A stretch of 32,663 nt of DNA from an uncultured Geobacteraceae bacterium (GCA_903901875.1 CAIUSO010000161.1:1-32663), one strand, 5' to 3'. Positions 1 to 8,233 are shown, counted from the first letter of the stretch. Numbers and translations: made by a program. Notes: generated from the sequence alone by a model not told the origin.

Positions 1-421
1 AGCGGGTGAGAATCCCGTCCCGGAAGGCAGGCCAGCCACCGGGTAGCAAGTCCTTGGAGGCTGTGTGGTAACATACAGTTTTAAGCGTAGGACAGCAAGC
101 AGGCAGGCCGTAAACCGAAAGGCTGAAGGGATTGAGCCCCGTAAGTGACTCGTTGGGAAGGACGACGGCGTTGTAGATCCGGAAGTCAACACGAGCATTA
201 CCGAAACTGGCAAGGAGATGTTCGCTTCCTCGGGGTCGGAGACCATGGCATGTCTGACATTGTGATTATGCGGCAACCCGGGAGACTCTACGCCTTCTTC
301 TCTGCAAGGGGAGTATGCCGGACAACCGAAAAGGGAGAAAGGCAAATGCGGCGTAGGGAGTCGGATGGCTCAGTAGTACCGGTGAAGGCGGGTAATTCCG
401 CTGGAGGGAAGGGGGCCACAC

Positions 422-1786
422 ATGAGAGCGCGAAGTGAGGAAACACCGTCCGTACACGGAAACGGGGAAACGGTGGCAACGAAACTGCTTCGCATAGCGG
501 AAAAGGCCCGTAAAGAGCCGCGCTTCAAGTTCACCAGTCTGTATCACCTGATGAACGAGGAACTATTACGGGAATGCTTTAGTCGGCTGAGAAAAGATGC
601 AGCCGCCGGCATTGACGACGTGACCAAAGAAGAATATGCCGCAGAATTGGACAGCAATTTATCGAACCTGATAGATCGGCTGCACCGGATGGCATACAAA
701 CCGCAACCTGTCCGACGGGTGTACATACCCAAACCGGGCAGCACCAAACAACGCCCCTTGGGGATACCATGCCTTGAAGACAAACTTGTCCAGGCGGGAC
801 TGGTTCGGATACTGGAAGCAGTGTACGAGCAGGACCTCATAACCGATTCATATGGATTCCGTCCCAAAAGAAGCTGCCATGACGCACTCAGAGCATTGAG
901 TGACAGCGTTGAAGGCAAACCTGTCAACCACATCGTGGAAGCCGACATCAAAGGCTTTTTCGACAACGTCAATCAGGAATGGCTGATGAAATTCCTGGAA
1001 CATCGGATAGGTGACAAGAGAATCCAACGCATGGTGAAACGCTTCCTCAAGGCTGGGGTATATGAAGATGGCTCGATAACGGTCAAAGACGACGGGACAC
1101 CGCAAGGCGGTGTCATCTCGCCGCTCTTGGCCAATATCTACCTCCACTACGCCCTTGATCTCTGGTTTGAAAAGGTAATCCGCCCCAAATGCACCGGTTT
1201 TGCCCGGATGATCCGGTATGCCGACGATTTTGTTGTCTGCTTCCAGTATGAACTGGACGCGGTGAAATTTCGCCGTGAACTGGGCAACCGACTGGGAAAA
1301 TTCGGACTTGAAGTGGAACCGACGAAGACCAGAGTAGTGAAGTTTGGGAGATTTGCCGTACAGAACGCCAAGGCTAAAGGAGAGAGACCGGAAGCGTTCG
1401 ACTTTCTGGGATTAACCCACTACTGCGGCACGAGAAGAGACGGCAAAGGATTTCGGATGAAACGGAAGACCGCCCGCAAGAAATTTACCACCAAGGTAAA
1501 AGCCTTCAAGAACTGGTTGAAGAAGGCCAGAACATTGAAGACAGCGGAACTCTGGGAAACTGCCAAAGCCAAGCTGAGAGGCCACTACGCCTACTATGGC
1601 GTAACGGACAACCTGCCCGGCATCAAGAGATTCGGTGCGGAAGTCGAAAAGCTCCTGATGAAATGGCTGAACAGGCGAGGCAAGAAAAATTGCCTCACAC
1701 GGGAGAAATTCCAGAAGATGCTGGAGCGTTTTCCGTTACCGAAACCACGGATCAAGGTCAAGATGTTCCCTATTACCGTGAATTGA
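422..1786 (+). CDS. ltrA: Group II intron reverse transcriptase/maturase
   Basis: A 454-residue intron-encoded protein that helps fold and splice its RNA and reverse-transcribes it at the target site. Fingers and palm blocks are clear: AAAGIDDVT near residue 61, IPKPGSTKQRPLGIP near 101, YGFRPKRSCHDAL, a D of the first catalytic block in ADIKGFFDNV, GTPQGGVISPLLANI, and the catalytic YADD at 266-269. After the palm there is a maturase (X) region containing GHYAYYGVTDN and a basic C-terminus. No HNH endonuclease motif is visible, so it appears to be an endonuclease-minus form that would use nicks or replication forks for targeting. The start has a G-rich ribosome-binding stretch about six bases upstream. 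It looks full length and intact. Confidence 0.93.
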   Translation: MRARSEETPSVHGNGETVATKLLRIAEKARKEPRFKFTSLYHLMNEELLRECFSRLRKDAAAGIDDVTKEEYAAELDSNLSNLIDRLHRMAYKPQPVRRVYIPKPGSTKQRPLGIPCLEDKLVQAGLVRILEAVYEQDLITDSYGFRPKRSCHDALRALSDSVEGKPVNHIVEADIKGFFDNVNQEWLMKFLEHRIGDKRIQRMVKRFLKAGVYEDGSITVKDDGTPQGGVISPLLANIYLHYALDLWFEKVIRPKCTGFARMIRYADDFVVCFQYELDAVKFRRELGNRLGKFGLEVEPTKTRVVKFGRFAVQNAKAKGERPEAFDFLGLTHYCGTRRDGKGFRMKRKTARKKFTTKVKAFKNWLKKARTLKTAELWETAKAKLRGHYAYYGVTDNLPGIKRFGAEVEKLLMKWLNRRGKKNCLTREKFQKMLERFPLPKPRIKVKMFPITVN

Positions 1787-1795
1787 TCATGTGAG

Positions 1796-1828
1796 GAGCC
1801 GTGTGCGTAAATAGCGCAAGCACGGTTC
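1796..1828 (+). ncRNA. Group II intron domain V
   Basis: The catalytic hairpin of the intron. GAGCCGTG (1796-1803) pairs with CACGGTTC (1821-1828), including one G-U pair; TGCG pairs with CGCA above it; a two-base AG bulge sits on the 3' side and the loop is TAAATAG. The catalytic triad AGC is at 1797-1799. It begins ten bases after the maturase stop codon, which is the normal arrangement. All expected parts are present, so the ribozyme core looks competent. Confidence 0.9.
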
Positions 1829-1834
1829 TGAGAG

Positions 1835-1948
1835 GGGCCTGGTGACAACTGAAATATTGGCGAGAACAGCGCGACATCATCTGCGAAATCAGGTGGCAAC
1901 GTAAACGCTTAACTTGCTAATATTACGTAATAAACCGGTCTACTCGAC
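1835..1948 (+). ncRNA. Group II intron domain VI with long distal insertion
   Basis: The basal stem pairs 1835-1839 (GGGCC) with 1937-1941 (GGTCT), then skips T1840 and pairs 1841-1843 (GGT) with 1934-1936 (ACC). A1942 is the likely branch-point adenosine and C1948 the 3' end. Between the arms lie about 90 bases (1844-1933), where a short hairpin loop is usual. Within the insertion ACGTAA and TTACGT could form a small stem, and a GTG-started frame of 20 codons (1842-1904) is open. I see no recognisable gene in it. An alternative is that the true domain VI end lies elsewhere and this region is flanking DNA. Confidence 0.5.
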
Positions 1949-2037
1949 CTATTTATATCATAAGACCCTTTCTGACCTTTTCAATCTGCACCAGCAACTC
2001 TTTATCACGCTCCAGTACCTGTGCAAATCTGCGACTA

Positions 2038-2056
2038 GTAGTTCGTTTCATAAATA
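2038..2056 (+). repeat. IS630 left terminal inverted repeat
   Basis: The 19 bases GTAGTTCGTTTCATAAATA match the reverse complement of the right end (3265-3283) at 18 of 19 positions; the single difference is T/A at position 9. Weaker similarity (TTACA) continues further inward. Confidence 0.9.
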
Positions 2057-2066
2057 GCATTACATA

Positions 2067-3206
2067 TTAGGCCAGTTCCAGATCGAATTTCTTCCAACGG
2101 AATGGGACAGGTGCTTCATTGATTTCAGCAATTCCTTTGAGTATCCGCTCCTTCAATTCTTCCTTGGAAGTTACGCGGATGTGACGCAAGAATGAACGAG
2201 CCATTTTTGAAAAAGCGCACTCAACCAGATTCAGCCATGAGCCGTGCTTTGGCGTGTGGACGTACTCGAATCTCCCGGGACGTGTGGCCAGATATTTCAT
2301 TGTTTCTTTTGAAATGTGCGCAGAATGGTTGTCCAATACCACCCGGATGATCGCCTCAGTCGGATAGTGTGAGTCAAGGCGTTTGAGCAGATCAATAAAC
2401 TCACAACTGCGATGCCTTGGCTCAACGTTGGCAATGATCTCTCCAGTGTGCAAGTCGAGTGCGGCAATAATGGATAAAGTTCCGTGACGAACGTATTCAT
2501 AATCCCTGGCAACTGAAGATTCTTTTCCGGGAACCGGCGGAAGGTCAGGAGCCGTCAGTCCAATTGCCTGTACACCAGGTTTTTCGTCAACGCTCACCGT
2601 ATAAATAGGCGTTGGCCTGTTATCATTAGTTGCACCAGCCGGAAAAAGCGAAACATCTTGATAGACCATGAGCACCTCCCGCATCTTTTGTTCAAACTCG
2701 GGATCACGTTTTTCAAGATAATAGCGAATCCGATGAGGTTTTATGTCTTGCTCATTTAAAATACGCCAGACGGTAGCTTTGACAGCACTCGTTAAGCGGG
2801 GAAATCCAGCTTCCGCAGCATGCTTGGCCACATAGCGTGCAAGTGCTGATAGTGTCCATAACTCAGAAGCAAGCCCATGATCCTTGGGCTTTGTGCATGC
2901 CAAGTTGACAACCCATGCCTTGGCGTCATCTAAAATTTCTGGTTCCTTGGGACTATGGTACGTATCTTTAAGCCCAGCTTGGGCTCCGGCGGCAAGCGCC
3001 TTGTCAATGCATTTGTAAATAGCAGGCCTGCTGATTCCGACATGGCGCTTAATGCTGCTGATCTCAGTGCCATTGGCATAATGAAGCAGCACTTTGGCAC
3101 GAACTACTTCTCGTGCTGGTGCCGTCATAGAGCCTGAAAGTTCGGTAAGTAATTTTCTGTTTTCATCAGAGAGTGCCAGTGGAGCCCGTAGTGTTTTTCG
3201 TGCCAT
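2067..3206 (-). CDS. IS630-family transposase
   Basis: A 379-residue DDE transposase that cuts and pastes the element at TA targets. The N-terminal third is a helix-turn-helix region (for example GTEISSIKRHVGISRPAIYK near residue 50), followed by a winged-helix-like stretch containing TVWRILNEQDIKPH. The catalytic triad is seen as D in SVDEKPGVQ, D in VLDNHSAH, and E in SWLNLVE, the usual order for IS630. The start is supported by GGAGG six bases upstream of ATG. The gene fills most of the element and has no frameshift, unlike the two-frame IS630 members. Its stop codon lies only about ten bases from the left inverted repeat. Confidence 0.95.
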   Translation of the reverse strand: MARKTLRAPLALSDENRKLLTELSGSMTAPAREVVRAKVLLHYANGTEISSIKRHVGISRPAIYKCIDKALAAGAQAGLKDTYHSPKEPEILDDAKAWVVNLACTKPKDHGLASELWTLSALARYVAKHAAEAGFPRLTSAVKATVWRILNEQDIKPHRIRYYLEKRDPEFEQKMREVLMVYQDVSLFPAGATNDNRPTPIYTVSVDEKPGVQAIGLTAPDLPPVPGKESSVARDYEYVRHGTLSIIAALDLHTGEIIANVEPRHRSCEFIDLLKRLDSHYPTEAIIRVVLDNHSAHISKETMKYLATRPGRFEYVHTPKHGSWLNLVECAFSKMARSFLRHIRVTSKEELKERILKGIAEINEAPVPFRWKKFDLELA

Positions 3207-3264
3207 GATCGCCTCCTCATTTGATTTGGCGCAATCATGGCAAAAATAGCATCATTTGTAAACT

Positions 3265-3283
3265 TATTTATGAATCGAACTAC
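3265..3283 (-). repeat. IS630 right terminal inverted repeat
   Basis: The mate of the left repeat at 2038-2056, 18 of 19 bases identical in inverted orientation. It abuts the second copy of the TA target duplication at 3284-3285. Confidence 0.9.
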
Positions 3284-3310
3284 TAGCTACCATACTTTTG
3301 CAGATTCAAA

Positions 3311-3341
3311 ACAAAAGGGTTACAGCTAATCACTGTAACCC
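3311..3341 (-). terminator. Terminator of tRNA-Ser
   Basis: A nine-base-pair stem, GGGTTACAG (3317-3325) with CTGTAACCC (3333-3341), separated by a seven-base loop. Read on the minus strand it is followed by TTTTGTTTT, giving a standard rho-independent terminator just downstream of the tRNA. A shorter T run follows on the plus strand as well. Confidence 0.85.
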
Positions 3342-3352
3342 ATCGTTTTTAC

Positions 3353-3440
3353 TGGCGGAGAGGTAGGGATTCGAACCCTAGGTACGTTGCCGTACACCTG
3401 ATTTCGAGTCAGGCACCATCGACCACTCGGACACCTCTCC
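3353..3440 (-). tRNA. tRNA-Ser (anticodon CGA)
   Basis: Reading the minus strand from 3440, the acceptor stem GGAGAGG pairs with CCTCTCC, followed by G and an encoded CCA (3353-3355). The anticodon stem CCTGA/TCAGG encloses the loop CTCGAAA, giving anticodon CGA, which reads the serine codon UCG. The T arm contains GGTTCGAATCC. A long variable arm (around GTACGGCAACGTAC) is present, as expected for serine tRNAs. A promoter lies directly upstream and a terminator directly downstream, so it is a monocistronic tRNA gene. Confidence 0.97.
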
Positions 3441-3452
3441 GCTCGAATGAAC

Positions 3453-3481
3453 TGTATAACCTATTTTCCTGCGTATTTCAA
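3453..3481 (-). promoter_or_regulatory. Sigma-70-type promoter of tRNA-Ser
   Basis: On the minus strand, TTGAAA (3476-3481) and TATACA (3453-3458) are separated by 17 bases. Transcription would begin around 3446, a few bases before the tRNA 5' end at 3440, as is usual for a tRNA promoter. Confidence 0.65.
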
Positions 3482-3522
3482 TACCGGTTTTTCATAAATG
3501 GCACATATGAGTGACGAATACG

Positions 3523-4218
3523 TTATTGACCTATGGTGCCGCCAGCGGCAGCGGTGCCGATTCCCTGGGTTATGGTGATCTGGGTGCCGTCGCTCTGCCC
3601 CTTTGTGTAGGCATCCGAATGTACATAACTTCGACGACTGCGCATGGTTCGGATGGCTCCCATTTCACTCATGGCCTGCTTGATCAGTTCGGCCTTGAGG
3701 GGTACCAGGGCTCCGGTGGTGACCGGTGTGCTGACTTTCTGCTCCCTGAGACGGGCCGTGATGGCTGCTACGGCACCCAGATAGTAGGATAGTCGTAACC
3801 GCTCCCGGTAGCGGGGGACGAGGTGGGCTCCCTGGTGCTGCTGCATGTAGGTGCTACAGAGCTTTTTGATGGTGGTGAGCAGGAAGGTGAAGGTGTAGGC
3901 GGCAATTTCCACATCTGCTCCAACGCCGATAAAGGTCATCTTACCGGTGGCCGGGTGGTGGATCGCCTGACAATCGAAGGCGGTTCCTACGCCACTGCTT
4001 AAGTGGCGAACCCATTTGGGGAGGGTTTTGGAGACGGTGGTTTCAACGCTGTCGGCCTTATCCGGCTTATGGGCCGTGTCAATATCGGCCATGGCAAGGT
4101 TGTATTCTGAAAGGAGACGCTGGGCGTGGCCGGCCGCCAGGGCGGCTTCGTGTTCATTTGAGGAGTTGGCCAGAGCCAGCAGCTTTTTAATTTTTTCGAT
4201 GATTGCGCTATTGTCCAT
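3523..4218 (-). CDS. DUF2786 domain protein
   Basis: A 231-residue protein of unknown function. The N-terminal 40 residues (IIEKIKKLLALANS, then NEHEAALAAGHAQRLLSEYNL) are the hallmark of the DUF2786 family, which is often found in phages and mobile regions. The rest is a mixed alpha/beta region followed by a low-complexity Gly/Thr/Gln tail. I chose ATG at 4218 because AAGGA lies five bases upstream; a longer frame using TTG at 4233 would start inside that ribosome-binding site. It is divergent from the outer-membrane protein gene. There is no signal peptide, so it is probably cytoplasmic. Its position near tRNA-Ser, IS630 and a group II intron is consistent with mobile-element ancestry, but this is not proven. 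Confidence 0.8.
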   Translation of the reverse strand: MDNSAIIEKIKKLLALANSSNEHEAALAAGHAQRLLSEYNLAMADIDTAHKPDKADSVETTVSKTLPKWVRHLSSGVGTAFDCQAIHHPATGKMTFIGVGADVEIAAYTFTFLLTTIKKLCSTYMQQHQGAHLVPRYRERLRLSYYLGAVAAITARLREQKVSTPVTTGALVPLKAELIKQAMSEMGAIRTMRSRRSYVHSDAYTKGQSDGTQITITQGIGTAAAGGTIGQ

Positions 4219-4226
4219 ATGTGTCC

Positions 4227-4256
4227 TTGACAAAAGTTAAAAGATATTTGTATTGT
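4227..4256 (+). promoter_or_regulatory. Promoter of the TraF/OmpP1-like gene
   Basis: TTGACA (4227-4232) and TATTGT (4251-4256) are 18 bases apart in the 83-base gap between the divergent genes. The -35 element is a perfect match and the -10 matches four of six positions. Transcription would begin near 4263, about 40 bases before the start codon. Confidence 0.55.
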
Positions 4257-4301
4257 CATATCATAACTGTGTCGCAAAATTTAGCACAAAAGGGGACGCA
4301 T

Positions 4302-5888
4302 ATGAAAAAAATAAGAACAGCGGTGGTGTTACTTGGCTTGTCTCTGCCGGTTTTGGCGCAGGCAACGGAGTTTCAGCCCATTGGAGCACTCGGTTTCGGC
4401 GGTGCCGGTGTGGCCCGAAATACCGGTGCCCTTACGGCGTATTGGAATCCGGCCGGTGGAGCGTTTAACGATACTCCCTTTGCCATGTATCTGGGAGTTG
4501 GTGCCGGGGTGAGGGCAAATAATGGCCTGGCAGAGAATGTGGACCGGCTTACCGATGTCAATTTTGATAGTATTAATAAATTTGACAGTGCCAACTCAAG
4601 CTCTGTTGGAGAGATGGTAAAGTTGCTGTCCACCCTTGAAGACACCCAGAAACGAAATGGTAATCTTTCATTAAGTGGCGAGACGTCAGTGGGTTTTTCC
4701 ATCAAACACTTCTCGTTCGGTGCCTTTGGTAATATTGAAGGATACATTCAGCCGAATGTTGATACGACAAACATACTCCCCACGAATATCGGTGGTAGTG
4801 CTACCACCACCCAGGTCAAAGACCTCTATACCGCTGCGGTTAATACCTTGCCAATCCCGTCTACGAATACCGGCTACTTTAGCGATAGCCAGTTTTCTAC
4901 TCTGGCTACCCTTTTCAGTACTGCGTCAGGTACTGGTTCAAATGCCATTTCTGTTGATCAGGCAAAGCAGCTTGTTAACGCAATTACCAGTTCCAGTCAG
5001 ATGCAGGGAAGCGGTATTTCTGCAAGCAGTACTTATTCCACCTTGGTAAACCTTGCCACCAGTATGACCGCCGGTTCGTCTGCTCAGGCACTTGGTTCAA
5101 CGTTTAACAAAAATAATTCGTATGTGACGACCAAATCCATTGAGTATGTTGAGGTGCCTTTTGCCTATGGCCACCCCTTTAATTTTGGTAAATACGGGAA
5201 ACTTGGTATCGGTGCTGCTGCCAAAATTATTTCCGGCAATGTGTCCCAGAATGCCGTGCAGTTGGTAAACCGGCCAGGTGGTAGCGATATCAGTGCCAAG
5301 GATCTGATGAAAGATATTACCAAGAACAATCAGTCATCGGTTAATTTCGGGGTGGATCTTGGTGCAATGTACAAATATGACAAGTGGCTGACCCTTGGCG
5401 TGGTGGGTAAAAACCTGAACTCGCCAAAGTTTTCCGGTCCCGGCTATACCGTGCCGGCATACAATGCCAGTACCAATACGGTCGATCCCCTCGGTACGAA
5501 GATGCCGGGTGAAGATGTGACCCTGAAGCCCCAAGTGCGTGCCGGTGTTGCGGTGGAACCGTGGAAGTGGCTGACCCTTGCATCCGATATTGACCTTACC
5601 GACAACGAAGTGGTGGCTCCCGGCAGTCTTCCGGGAAGTTCCCGTGCTAATGCCAAGAGCCGTAACCTTGGCGGTGGTCTTGAAGTTCACCCCTATTCAT
5701 GGCTGCGGGTCCGTGGTGGTGCCTATAAGAATCTTGCCGACTCCGATGTGGGGATGGTGGTTACCGGTGGTGTGACGCTGTTCCTGCTGGATATTGATGC
5801 TGCCATGGCGACCAAGACCTTTAAAGTCAGTGGTACCGATGTTCCCCAGGAGGCCAAGGTTCAGGTGGCCCTCAGCTTCGCCTTCTGA
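4302..5888 (+). CDS. traF: Outer-membrane beta-barrel protein, TraF_2/OmpP1 (FadL-like) family
   Basis: A 528-residue exported protein. The start at 4302 gives a classic signal peptide (MKKIRTAVVLLGLSLPVLAQA, cleaved before TEF), with AGGGG six bases upstream; the frame is open further upstream but has no such signal. The mature start FQPIGALGFGGAGVA and YWNPAGGAF is typical of OmpP1/FadL and of the 'conjugal transfer TraF' (TraF_2) family. A Ser/Thr/Asn-rich insertion fills roughly residues 170-270. Repeated amphipathic strands and a C-terminal aromatic residue (LSFAF) indicate a barrel inserted by BAM. No other conjugation genes are visible, so a transport or envelope role is more likely than conjugation; the substrate is unknown. 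Strong terminator follows. Confidence 0.82.
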   Translation: MKKIRTAVVLLGLSLPVLAQATEFQPIGALGFGGAGVARNTGALTAYWNPAGGAFNDTPFAMYLGVGAGVRANNGLAENVDRLTDVNFDSINKFDSANSSSVGEMVKLLSTLEDTQKRNGNLSLSGETSVGFSIKHFSFGAFGNIEGYIQPNVDTTNILPTNIGGSATTTQVKDLYTAAVNTLPIPSTNTGYFSDSQFSTLATLFSTASGTGSNAISVDQAKQLVNAITSSSQMQGSGISASSTYSTLVNLATSMTAGSSAQALGSTFNKNNSYVTTKSIEYVEVPFAYGHPFNFGKYGKLGIGAAAKIISGNVSQNAVQLVNRPGGSDISAKDLMKDITKNNQSSVNFGVDLGAMYKYDKWLTLGVVGKNLNSPKFSGPGYTVPAYNASTNTVDPLGTKMPGEDVTLKPQVRAGVAVEPWKWLTLASDIDLTDNEVVAPGSLPGSSRANAKSRNLGGGLEVHPYSWLRVRGGAYKNLADSDVGMVVTGGVTLFLLDIDAAMATKTFKVSGTDVPQEAKVQVALSFAF

Positions 5889-5906
5889 TTCCACTCTTCT
5901 CTCTTA

Positions 5907-5948
5907 ATGAAAACGGGGTCCGCTCTTTTGAGCGGGCCCCGTTTTCAT
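5907..5948. terminator. Bidirectional rho-independent terminator
   Basis: Two 19-base arms (5907-5925 and 5930-5948) pair perfectly apart from one G-U wobble, with a TTTT loop. The outer part of the stem is ATGAAAAC/GTTTTCAT, so an A/T-rich edge and T run are present on both strands. It lies between the convergent outer-membrane protein gene and priA and can serve both. Confidence 0.9.
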
Positions 5949-5957
5949 TTCATCATT

Positions 5958-8194
5958 CTACATCAAATCCACCGGATCAATATCAACGGAAATACGCACA
6001 TTGGCGTCCACCTTGGCCCTGCATCTCCAGAGTGCCAGCAACCGGTGGAGATCGTTCCGGTTCGGTGCCTTGAGGAGAATCTGACGGCGAAAACGGTTTC
6101 TCAGGCGGTAGATGGGGGCGGGGGCGGGGCCGAGTATTTCCACCCGTACCTTCAGCTCCCCCTTGAGACGCATCAGAAGCCGGGCTGCCGCTTCTGCCTG
6201 TTCGGTGACCCCCTGTTCCGACAGCCCGGAGATGGCGTAGGCTGCCAGATGGGAGAAGGGGGGGTAGCCTGCCTCCTGTCGGAACTCAAGCTCTTGCCGG
6301 TAAAAACCTGCCGCATCGTGGGTGGCGGCGGCCTTGATGGCGTACTGTTCTGTGTCAACTGCCTGGAGAATTACCTGGCCCGGAATGGTGCCCCGGCCGG
6401 CCCGTCCGATGACCTGGGAGAGCAGCTGGTAGGTTCGCTCGGCGGCCCGGAAATCGGGCATACCCAGGCTGGCCTCGGCGTTGACTACTCCCACCAGGGT
6501 GACCTCGGGGAAATCATGCCCCTTGGCGATCATCTGGGTACCGATGAGAATGTCGGCGCTGCCGTCATTCATCTTGGCCAGGAGCCGCCCGTGGCTCCCC
6601 TTGCCTGAGGTGGTATCACTGTCCATGCGGAGTAGTCGGGCCGTTGGCTGAAGGTCTTTCAACTGCTGCTCCAGCTTTTCTGTTCCAATGCCCAGCTCAC
6701 TCAGGGTGGTGCCGTTGCATGAGGGACAGGTTCCGGGGGCGGGAACGGCGTAATCGCAATAGTGGCAGAGGCTTTCCCCCCGTTGGCGGTGGTAGGTAAG
6801 GGTGACCGAACAGTTGGGGCAGGTAAGGGGTTTGCCGCAGTCGTTGCAGACCAGAAAGGTGGCATAACCCCGCCGGTTCAGGAAGACGATGGACTGGCGG
6901 TGTTGTTCAAGGGTTTCGGCCAGTGCGGCGGCCAGGGGGGGGAGATGGCTTCGCTCCCCTTTCTCATCTCCACCAGCATGACCTGGGGCATGGGCCTCCC
7001 CTCAACCCGCTCCGGCAGCTCAAGGAGCTGCAGGCGTTGCTGATTGGCGGCATACAGGGTGGTGACGGCCGGTGTGGCCGAACCGAGGACCACGGCGGCC
7101 CGTTCCAGCCGCCCCCGTACCAGGGCCAGGTCACGTGCATTGTAGCGGAGCCCGTCCGACTGCTTGAAGGACGCTTCATGCTCTTCATCGACGATGATGA
7201 TGCCGATGGAATCCAGGGGGGCAAAGATGGCGGAGCGGGCACCGATGACAATTCTGGCCAGTCCCCGGCGAATGCGGCGCCACTCGTCATATCGCTCGCC
7301 GTCGGAAAGGGCACTGTGGAGGATGGCGATACCGCCGCCAAAACGGGCCTGGAAACGGCCGGTCAACTGGGGGGTCAGGGCTATCTCGGGCACCAGCACC
7401 AGGGCGTTCATGCCGGCGGCAAGGGCGTGGGAAATGGCCTGCAGGTAGACTTCGGTCTTACCGCTGCCGGTGACGCCGTAGAGGAGGAACGGCGCAAACT
7501 CCTGCCGGTCAAGGCTGGCGGCGATGGTGTCGAGGGCCTGTTTCTGGTGAGTGTGCAGGGGGCGCGGTTCGTCACGGCGGACCACCTGTTTTTTAAAGGG
7601 ATCCCGGTATATTTCCCGCTCTTTTTCCCGGACCAGCCCCAGTTCGGTCAACCGCTTGAGCTGGGACGTGCAGGTGCCGAAGCGCGAGCGGAGTTCGGGG
7701 GCGGAAATGTCGCCGTTTTCCTGTATGACCGTCAGGATCGCCAGTGCCTTTGCCCCCGGTTGCCGGGAGGTGGTCGTCCCGGCCACGGGAAGATAATATT
7801 TTTCCCGCAGGGGGGTCTTCCCGCCGGTCAGGGTTTCCGCTTCCCCACCGATCCCTTTGCGGGTCTGGATGTTAATGCCGGCTGGCAGGGCGGTACGGAG
7901 TACTTCCCCCAGGGGATGCTGGTAATAGTATGCCACCCAACGGTAGAATTCCAGTTCACGGGGTGTCCAGAGCGGTTCACTGTCCAGGATAGCCACGATC
8001 TCTTTCAGATGTGCCACGTCCGATGTTACCACGGGACCCAGGATGTAGCCGGTCAGTTTCCGGTTGCCAAAGGGGACCAGGGCACGGTGGCCGGTGATTG
8101 CCGACCCCTGCAACGGTTCCGGGACCAGGTAATGGAAGGTCCGGTCCAAGTAGAGCGGAATGGCAACTTCAATAATGGGGAGAGAAGGCGTCAT
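5958..8194 (-). pseudogene. priA: Primosomal helicase PriA, frameshifted in a C8 tract
   Basis: PriA restarts collapsed replication forks by loading the primosome. The gene reads through two frames: codons from 8194 to the C run at 6935-6942, then the next frame to the stop at 5958. One added C there (or a -1 ribosomal slip) restores a continuous protein of about 745 residues reading ISPPLAAALAETL across the junction. Before the shift: Walker A GVTGSGKTEVY (about 240-250) and DEEH (336-339). After it: the two zinc sites CNDCGKPLTCPNC and CHYCDY/CPSC, helicase motifs GTQMIAKGHDFPEV and QVIGRAGRG, and a normal C-terminus. Both halves are well conserved with no other lesion, so the gene is probably functional and the shift a sequencing error or slippage. 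It is the last gene of the polyamine operon. Confidence 0.88.
6935..6942 (-). other. C8 homopolymer at the priA frameshift
   Basis: Eight C on the coding strand. Nine C would give Ile-Ser-Pro-Pro-Leu, the sequence expected of PriA. Other eight-base G runs in the window (in lon at about 14556 and 15227, and in the response regulator near 22699) are in frame. Confidence 0.85.
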
Positions 8195-8233
8195 GGGAAA
8201 CGGTTCGGCAGAACAGGGGAAGGCATCTCCCGG

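Larger units (their letters stand above)
1..1948 (+). mobile_element. Group II intron, 5' end outside window
   Basis: A self-splicing retroelement: structured RNA (bases 1-421, domains I-IV), an open reading frame for its own reverse transcriptase in domain IV, then domains V and VI. The 5' GUGYG start is not visible, so the left boundary lies upstream of the window. The right boundary is placed at C1948 because the sequence CTACTCGAC ends in AC, has a candidate branch-point A seven bases from the end (A1942), and its upstream bases pair with the start of domain VI. The exon-binding sequences cannot be assigned without the left junction. The intron lies antisense to the tRNA-Ser and IS630 genes that follow. 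Confidence is high that it is a group II intron and moderate for the exact 3' end. Confidence 0.85.
2038..3283 (-). mobile_element. IS630-family insertion sequence, intact
   Basis: A complete element of 1246 bp with one transposase gene and terminal inverted repeats. The left end begins GTAGTTCG and the right end finishes CGAACTAC. The element is flanked on both sides by TA (2036-2037 and 3284-3285), and removing it restores the sequence CTAG. TA duplication on insertion, often inside CTAG, is known for the IS630/Tc1 group. The near-identical ends and intact transposase suggest a fairly recent insertion. It landed between the group II intron and the terminator of tRNA-Ser. Confidence 0.92.
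1953..3293 (-). pseudogene. Possible small ORF split by the IS630 element
   Basis: If the element and one TA copy are removed, a 30-codon minus-strand frame forms from ATG at 3293 across the junction (3284 joined to 2035) to TAA at 1953-1955. The peptide begins MVASRRFAQVLERDKELL and is charged and helix-prone. No ribosome-binding site is seen, and the frame ends just beside the group II intron, so it may be chance or the remnant of a longer gene truncated by the intron. I do not recognise it. Confidence 0.2.

Noticed and set aside
1890-1930. attC or MITE-like element in the ACGTAA/TTACGT hairpin
   Set aside because: No attC core sites, no target duplication and no matching terminal repeats; it is better explained as part of intron domain VI.
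5958-8194. Two separate genes, a short helicase-like protein and a longer one, instead of one priA
   Set aside because: The 215 bases between the two start-to-stop frames translate in the second frame into the conserved zinc-binding region of PriA, so a single frameshifted gene explains everything.
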